Shown in pieces: positions 25,101-34,100 of a stretch of DNA of 64,000 nt. This stretch comes from Engraulis encrasicolus (taxonomy: Eukaryota; Chordata; Actinopteri; Clupeiformes; Engraulidae), in contig NC_085869.1 in NCBI RefSeq assembly GCF_034702125.1, forward strand, positions 49,054,197 to 49,118,196, in the 5' to 3' direction. The notes below the pieces were generated by a model. The model was not told the origin of the DNA, made no database searches, and saw nothing but the letters and a program-made list of their open reading frames with translations. The translations under genes were made by a program, and so were the position numbers. Position 1 is the stretch's first letter. Each line of letters begins with the position of its first letter.

Positions 25101-28100
25101 GTGATGCAATATTCTGATGAGCTAGTTGCAAGGCATTGGAAGTAGGTGGAGTCACTGCATTTTCCAGCTTAACAATGTGCAAGAAATGATATATATATAT
25201 ATATACACACTAGTGATAAATATATTTTCACCCTAATCTGATTCTTCATTCAAGCATAATCTATAGCACCACACAACAATAATAAGTTTATTTGAAGTAA
25301 TATACTGTAATACAATTGTGAGCATTCCTGTCACCACTAAAGTGTATTGAAATAGGTCCTGTAACTCCTTTTCGATTTTTTTCATTCTGGGCACCTCATA
25401 CATTGAACGATATGCCATCTTTAATATTCAGAAAATATATACATATGAGGTATTGCTGGATTCAGAACGATCTCACCTTTCCATCAAGATATCATATGTG
25501 TGCATATGACATTCCCTGACAAAGCAATTACAATGTAAATGATGACATTCTGTATAAATATCACTTTTTTTCATTTTCCGCCTATTTTAGGTGTGTGATT
25601 AAATGCATATATCTCCTTCATACATCAAGATGGTCCAATACAACCACTTCTATCTGGTGCAGGTAGCCCCTGGGCACAAGCATACCAATTCTCAAAGCTC
25701 TCAGAGCTTCTGGTAATTTTCTGCATGATTTTTTGTATATCTACTCCCATACGGAGAAGTCACATTTTGGGTGCTTTTTTTGTTTGGAGGTGCATATGGA
25801 AATGTGTAAAATTTTTAGGCTTAGCATTAAAATCACTTTGGCCAAGAATCATTTTCATGTATGGGACACCTTAGAGATGAGGAAAAACATTATTGGGTTT
25901 TGTTCTACCTCCGGTTGGGGTATCTCGAAAACGAAGGCCTTTTTGGGCCCATTGTCACTAGCCTACAAGTTTTCTTGTTTCTTTTTTTAAATTAAATATC
26001 CAGGTCGAGAATGCCAACGTTTTACGGAGTGTCTCAGTGTTGCTGTCCAGCAGGCTGCTCCTCATGCGCATTGTGCATTGGTCCCCCACCAGTGGTGGGC
26101 AAGAGGCACTACATGACAGGTCAGAGAGCACATGGGGTATCCATCTGCTGTGGCAGTTCCCAGGTTAACACCAGGCGATCTCACAAGTGAGATAGTTTGG
26201 AGGCTACCTATGCAATTTATCGTGGGAAAGGTGTCGTTTATAATTGACGTTTACTGGATGTCACGAATGTATCATTTGGCATGTACGTAGCCCATAGACA
26301 ATCGTGTCAGTTGTATCTATTCCAACAAACTGCAGTTATTGCCTTTCTACTCCTCCCCACTCTCTGATTGGAGGCCAAAATCTGGAAGCCTCGCTGAGGG
26401 GTAGAATCCACGCCGTCTTTTAGATCGGAACGATTGTGCAAAGCAGCATGTGATTTCCCAGGCTACTATAGCAGTATAAAAGGGCCATCACGTACGTCTA
26501 AATTCAGCATGCAGTTGTATTGCTGACCCTACACTTGACTTGTCAGTACCCGTTGACTTATAATTTCACAGCCCCTTCCTGAGATCCTGGCCAGTTATAG
26601 TGGGATCATGGGGATTTTTTCACTCGACACCTTATAACACAGAAGTAACTTTTTGGGATGATTTTTGCAGTACTGTATGTTTAGATGTAAACAAGCGATG
26701 TCCCCTGTTAAGGATATCGGAAAGGGCTGAAAAAATTAGTCGTTTGAGCAGTATGGTGAAATTGGGCAGAATTTGCCTTTAACAATGTCTCATTTTGTGC
26801 GATTGATGGAAGGTTAACATGTCAATATCATGTCTCCAATCTGCTTCCAACAAGGCAAAGTACTTGACAAAGAAGTTTGACAAGATATTATACCACTTCT
26901 TACACATAGAACGACTAAGTTGTCAAAACGACTGCTACTTTGTGTCTCTGTAATGATCTGCTATAAAGTGAAGAAAGGAGGCACACACAATGGCTGATTA
27001 GATGCGAAACAATGTGTATTACGTTAAAGCTCAGGGTTCCCACTGGTGCTTGAATTCCTTGAAAATGCTTGAATTTCAAGTAAGTGTTTTCAAGGTTGTG
27101 AAAAAGAATTTTTAGTGAAGTGCTTGAAATGCTCAAACTTAATAAACCAAATGATAGAAATAAATTGTTACGGTATGTACAAAATCTGAGATGTCGGATG
27201 GGACACCCTAAAATTGATTAGAATGCAAGAAATCGCATCTTAAAAACATAACATTTTCTGGGGGACCCCTACACCCCCCTCCCACGCGCTTCCCATGACC
27301 ATCATCAAGCACAACTAGTAGGGGACCTATTTAAAGGTGCTGGAAAACTGAAAAATTGGTGCTTGGAGGTGCTTGAAAAGTGCTTGAATTTGTTCATGAA
27401 AAAAGGGTGGGAACCCTGAAAGCTGCTAAAATTACATAAAGTCTACAGACATACATGTTGGACCTAGCCTGAACATTTTCAATGTTGATTTTTTTCTTTA
27501 GAATCTCCTTTAATAATCTGCCTGCCTCACACAGGAGAAAAAGCGACAGCTGCTGCTATTCAAACCGATGCCAGTGGAGCGAAGGAGTGGACAGTTCCAG
27601 TAACAAACAGCAGGGGCGCTGTGGGCAGGGTTGGCGGCAGCGGTGTTGGCGACGCCCATGGAGACCTTGTGATCCACGACAGCTTCCAGTCAGCATGTGA
27701 CCTCAGCCCCACCTCGGCGCCGGTGCTGTCTCCCGGCACCAGGTACGCCCACTCTCAGCGTCTCTCCAGAGAGGGCCTGAGCGGGCCTCCAAGCGCCGCG
27801 GGCACCAGCTCTGCCAACGTGAGCGCGCTCACAGCAAACACATCGTCTGCACTGCAGGCCAGCTTCTCTCTGGACGTGGAGCTGGATCGACAGAGGAAGA
27901 TACAGGCGCAGGGTGCAAGAGGCGGAGTGTCAGCTTTGGCCCGCCCCCCTGCTGTCCACCACCAATCGGATTTTAGGATGGCGACGACAGCAGCAGCACC
28001 GCTGATAGACAAGAGCTACATCGACATTGCGCAGGAGACCCCTCCAGAGTACTACAGCTTCAACAGCACCGCCTTCGACCAGACGTCCGCCGAGTGGATG

Positions 28101-31100
28101 CCTAGCAAATCATCAGACCACAGCCAGTACGCAGCAGCGGCGGAGCAAGATAGCGCTAGTGCAAACTCCTCTCTCCTGGCCACAAGGGGCAGCGTGGAGG
28201 AGCACATGGAAAACAGCCTGCTGAGCACCTCCGCATTGTTTCCCTCCGAGGCCTCGATGTCCTCCCCGGGAGAAGAGACCCACTTCCTGGACACCACGTC
28301 CGCTGACGAGAGCCTGCAGCATCCGGAGCAGAGGGAGGAGTTTCACAGCCTCATGGAGACGTCTGCTAACCCGGAGGAGTCGTGGCCGGACTGCTCAAGC
28401 CTGGCAGGGAACCTCTGCATGTCTCCTCCACTCTGTCAGGGGCCGATTGTGCATCCAAGGACGGGCACGAGGAGCGCTCTGCTGCAAACACCTGGGAAAG
28501 GGGAGCAGCCGGGTCCTCGTCCGCAGTCTCTTACTGTCATCAGTCCAGAGAACACTGGAGTGCAAATGCCACCGGAAGCCCCTACTCCCCCCAGACCAGA
28601 AACTGCAAGTCAGACCATAGATGCCAGTGGCGACTTCCGTGCGCATTTCACGTCTGTGCAAGAGTGCCAAGCCTCCCCAAGTACCACAGTGGCCTCGACT
28701 GAGATGGATTCTCCTGCACACCTCGATCAAGACACCCAGACCTTACAGGCCTCTACTGCAGACAGGAGCGTCATCACCGACATCTTCATGACAGATCTCG
28801 ACTTTGTACACAAGGTATTCCTTTGCCTGTTTCTTTGAAAATAAAAGTTAAATAAAGCCATGCCACAGTGTAATGGCACAATAACAGTATAAGTGACTAG
28901 CGTCACCGGTGACCGAAGTTAATTGACTTTGCATGGAGGAGCTGGCGACAGAAGAGACAAAAGTGTTTCAGTGACTTGACCGACAGTTTGTAGTTGAACT
29001 TCAGGGAATATTATGCTAATTAGCTATGATGCATTTCGGCGAGAGCCGCCACAGTCAATTGGAATAAGGAACTGCTTGCATTCTGCTTTTAACGGTCATT
29101 CTCTGTACTCTGTCGCTTGTGTCACTCTTGCTATGAAGACAGTTCAGCAACTCTTTGTAACTCTAGTCTCCTCTGATGTGTTTGAGGGGTAACACTAGCC
29201 TAATGTTTAAAACTTGAATTTAACTCAAATCCCTTTGCAGGAGTTTTTGAGACTCAAGAGAGTGGAAGAGGAATTTGAGCTGTTCAAGGCTCGTCAAATG
29301 AAGCCCCACCCGAAATGGTAAAACAGAATTCCTTCAAATTTTTCTTGAACATTTTAAAACTTAAAAGATGCCTGGTTGACATATTGATTGAGTATCTGAA
29401 TGGAGATATGTAGGTCTGATGGAGTGATATTGTTGTTGTGGCGTTTTTTTTCAGTGGGTGTGAGTGTGGTGAGAGGTGGAAGGAGTCTGAGCTGAAGCTG
29501 CTGGCTCTGCAGTACTCCATGTGCAAGGAGCACTGCTGGAGAAGATACCTCACCTCTGCTCAGGGCGAACGGGACATGCAGGGGTGAGATTGAGTTTAAT
29601 GCATGTTTTAATGTCAATTTTTGTGTATTGGTCGTATGTGCGAAATTTACGATTAGCACAGTGATTGAGTGAATGAGCGAGTTCAAATTGTTCTTTTAAT
29701 TAGCTGTCTATTATCGTGGTTGGCTAACTAGCATAACAAGCACAACAGTAGATTTATGCCAACATTAATTTGGAACAAAAGTCAGTAAGAAAAGAAGAGA
29801 GTGCAAGAGCATAATGTAACAATCTTTTACCATTGTGGTCCAATTGAATTGCATAATTTGAATTTGTTCACGTCAGGCTTGGAGGCCCTGGCGGAGTCCC
29901 CGAGGGCCTGGTGGAGAGCCTGCATGTCCTGGAGGAGACCTACAGCCAGATGAGGAGACGGCTGCTGTCTGGGGCGACTCTGGAGGAGCTCAGCCCTCTC
30001 TCTGTGGACACACACAGGCTCAACACACACACTCTCTACACCCCAGCACAGGTACGCCAAACCTGTATATACTGTACGTAAAAGCCTTGAATGGTTAGTA
30101 TTAGCAGAGAGTTTCTATGTAGGACATGAGATAAAGCTGGTGACTTTTACTGGGTGGTACTACACTCTAGGGCTCAACACAGACACACTCTTACATCATG
30201 GCACAGGTATGCCAAACCTGCATATAAAATCTGTGGCCTAATGGTTAGAGACGTGGACTTAAGATCAGGGGGATACAGGTTAAGCTAGATTTATGCTTCG
30301 CTCGCATAGAATCTGCGTCCGTCCGTTTTCTGTCTATGCGAGTCCACGCCCCCTTCTCAGAGGCTCTGCGCCCGTCGTCTAGCGCCTCGAAAAAATTCTA
30401 ACTATCCGTCGGACGGACGCGGAGTACGCAGACAAAAAGGCACTATGATTGGTCGTCTCGCTACTTCCTTGTTCTGTTCTTGTGGCAGCGCAATGCCAGT
30501 AGTTTGCGAGAGCAGTGCTGTATTCTGTTAAAAACTTTATTAATGCCTTGTGTGTAAATGTGTGTAAATACACGAAGCTAAGCTAAGTAACAAACAATGC
30601 ATCAGTTGAACACTCGTGGCACAATGCCAGCGGTTTTACTACCGTTCCTCTACCGAATGTAAACACACATCGGCAGAATCAACTGTCTTTACATGCTTGC
30701 ATTTTCTGCTCGTGAAAACAGACTGGGTATGTCAAATAATGACACCACTGCATTGCCTTTGCAATTTGTGTGAAAATACCTAGCTAGCCGGGATAGAAAG
30801 CAACATTGCTTAATAATGACCGCAGTGCTTACAATGTAGTGAAAGTAGCCTAATCGCGCAATTTCAAATGTGGCTGGCAACGAGACCTCGGACCTCGCAG
30901 AGCTCGCAGATGCATGAATACAAAATTGGTTCGTGGCCACTCCCACGCGACTTTTCACGCTCGCAGTTGCTGAAGTCTAATCTGACCTTTAGAACCTTGC
31001 CCTTACCTCTTCCTACACCTCCATCTATGGCTGAAGTGCCCTTGAGCAAGGCACCACACTGCCCAAGGGACTGACCAATATCTAGTAAATATCTGTAAGA

Positions 31101-34100
31101 TGCTTTGGATAAAAGCGTCAACTAAGTGTAATGTAATGTCATGCAAATAATAAGTCTTGCATTGTTAATATTAGTACAGTAAGCCTTGAATTGCTTTTTT
31201 ATTTATAATTACTAGCGGTAGTCTTTTCTCTTCTTTTCAACATTGCTCATACCCATTGCGTTTGTCGTGTCCACTTTTGAGCATTTGTTTTCATGCAGCG
31301 TGCACTTCACATGGGTACAGTGTTCCACACAGGTGCATCGTAAATAAGCTTTGCAGTATTATTATTAGTAGTACTATTATTAGTAATAGTTAGTATTATT
31401 AACGGCACTTCTATTATTAGTAGAGGTGGTAGTAGTAGAGATATTTTCCCTTCTTTCTAAGATAGCCCATTCTGGTATGTTTTTGTTGTGTCCGGTTTCA
31501 ATTGTGAACCCATTTGAGCTGTGCTTTTGTGCAGCATGCTGAATGCAAAGCTGCCGCGTCTCACACAAAGCCAGAAGATGCCCGGAGTTCCAAAGCATCG
31601 ACTCTGAAGACACAGCGACCACGTTCCACTAGAGCTGGTAAGCGGTGTTGTCACTTTCCCAGGTGAAACTATAGCCGATATGAATAGTGTTGAATGTGTG
31701 CTTGTTGTTCCCACAGGATTTCAACATTACCAAATCATATGAAGTAAATGGTTTGGAAAGAAAATTCTTAGTAACACACATATACACACATACGTATGAC
31801 ATGAGAGTGTCATAACAGTGCCGCGCAGTAATTGACGTGTCATAAACATGTCAATGTCATAAACATTTCATGACCATTGCCATTAAGAGATATTCGGTTC
31901 CTCTAATGTTTTTTTTTTGCAAGCACGAATGTGAAGACTTAAGAGGAGAATTGCTTGGTGGTATTGGTATCTCCACAGGTGTGAATGAGGAGGGGGGAAA
32001 CGTCACCAATGAGGCCTGGTTCGATGCGGAGGAAGACCTGGGGGCGCAGGCTGGCCAGGGCACCAAAGAGGAGCGGCTAAGGAAAGCCATGGAGAACGAG
32101 AGGAGCGGCGCAGGTATGCGAGTCTGGGCAGCAGTCATTTAGATGTTGATTTGTCAATGCCTAAATAAATTTGTTTATTTGTCTGATGGGTTATGGACAG
32201 TCATAGGTTGGTAGATAAGGATTCAAGGTTGTAGCCCAAGGGCTGCTGGTTCAATTTCCCCAACATGACCTGCAAGTAGGCTAAGGGAAGTGAAAAGTAC
32301 TGTTGCTGAAATACCTTGAGCACAGTGCCATCCCCATGCTCTGCTGCCCCCGGTTTGCCAGTTGGACTTGGTTAATTAGAAATGCAATTTTGTTTTGTGC
32401 TGTATATTCACAATTATGAAAACAACAGTACTTTTACTTTGTTATTCTGCTGCAGTGGGAGATGGTGAGCACAGGAAGATTAGCTGCCAACTTCGTGTCA
32501 CAAACCTCCATCAAGACGTCACTGAGGTCATCTCTCTCTCTTTCTCACTTCCTATCTGTGATGCTATTGTTCACTGTTGCCAGTTTGGCTCCTGAACTGT
32601 AATGCCTGCATGCCTCACATAGTGCCTCTGGGGGGCAGCAAAGTTCTAATTAAATGCATTTGTCTCTTTCCAGGAAGATCTGCTGGCTCGATTTGAGAAA
32701 TATCAACCTAAAGAAGTGTGCATTACAGTATTAAATAAGACCAGGTAAATTAATCAACATTTGATGCTGGTATAATAAGATGTAGTACTAAAAATGTCTA
32801 AGAATGTCAATCTACATTGTAACTGATCTTCTTTATGGAAGATTTTCCTTTTTTCACCCTTTACTTTTTGTTTACCATGATTTTTTAGTTTTATTACCAA
32901 CCACATTGGACCTTAATTTGTCTTTTTCCCCAAAGAACCGGCAGCGTGATGCTGAGTTCTCCAGACATTGCTGAGGCAGCGATGCGAGACCTCAGTGGCT
33001 CCTCCATCCACGGCCAGCCCCTCCAGATCTCACACACCACCAGCAGCAGCAGCAGCTGCCCACCTGCTGCACCCCCTCAGGGGGACCACACCTTCAAGAG
33101 GCCCCAACCTCCCACCACAACAACCACCACACATGGGCCCAAGCCGAGCAGTGTCAAAGTGGCTGCCCCCTATAACATGCTACCCAGAGTAAGTGGAAAA
33201 GTTATACATTCAAGGATGTCCAACCTGTCTGGGTCTGAAGGCTACTGAGGGCTTACCCGAAGGCTTCTTGTTTGTTCACAATCCTCTACTGAATTCTTGA
33301 CATCGTTCTCAAATCACACTATGATTGAATGCTAATTTTCTTGTAGGTTATAAAGAAATATTGTTTATCGGTTATAAAGAAATAATCTCACATTTAAATT
33401 GAGAAATACATTAACTGTGACTAAAATATTGTAATCGTCACTATTTATTAACATCTTTGGTGGGCACCTCAGAAGCTCCTGGAGGGCTACCTGGTGCCCG
33501 CTGGCACCACGTTGGTGACACCTACTTTAGGGTCATTTCACGTGAAATCAGACACTTTGGGACCCGACCGACCCGGATTTCGATCATACTTGGTGTGCCT
33601 TTTCAGTAGCAAGGTAGCACCCTAGAACTGCATTGGTTTGAATCTGACACTAATATTAAGGGAGAAACAGACTAGGAAAGGTTCACATGTGAGGGTAGGA
33701 CACTATACATTCAGCCTTGAATATATCAGTCAGTGTTAGTCACAAAAAGATGCCTGTGGTGTTGTTTGAAAGCTCTTTTCTGGCTCTACATATTACACAA
33801 TCACCTTGGAATACAACTACTCTCAGAATATGAATTATGATAAATTGAAAAATTAAAAATTGAATATCTAAAAAACCTATATTTTAAAATGGCCAGTTCC
33901 TTGTCCAAACGTAGCCGGCAATGTCATGAGCAGCACCTAAAAATGCTGGTGTTCGGTTTGTTATTCATTTCAGAGAGAATTTGACTCACAAATATGGCGT
34001 CATACAGACCACTTACTAATAATATGGTAATACCATAGTAGCATCACATGACAAAACAAAAACAAAACAAAAATGGTCAGTGTCCATGGTCCCAGGTTTC

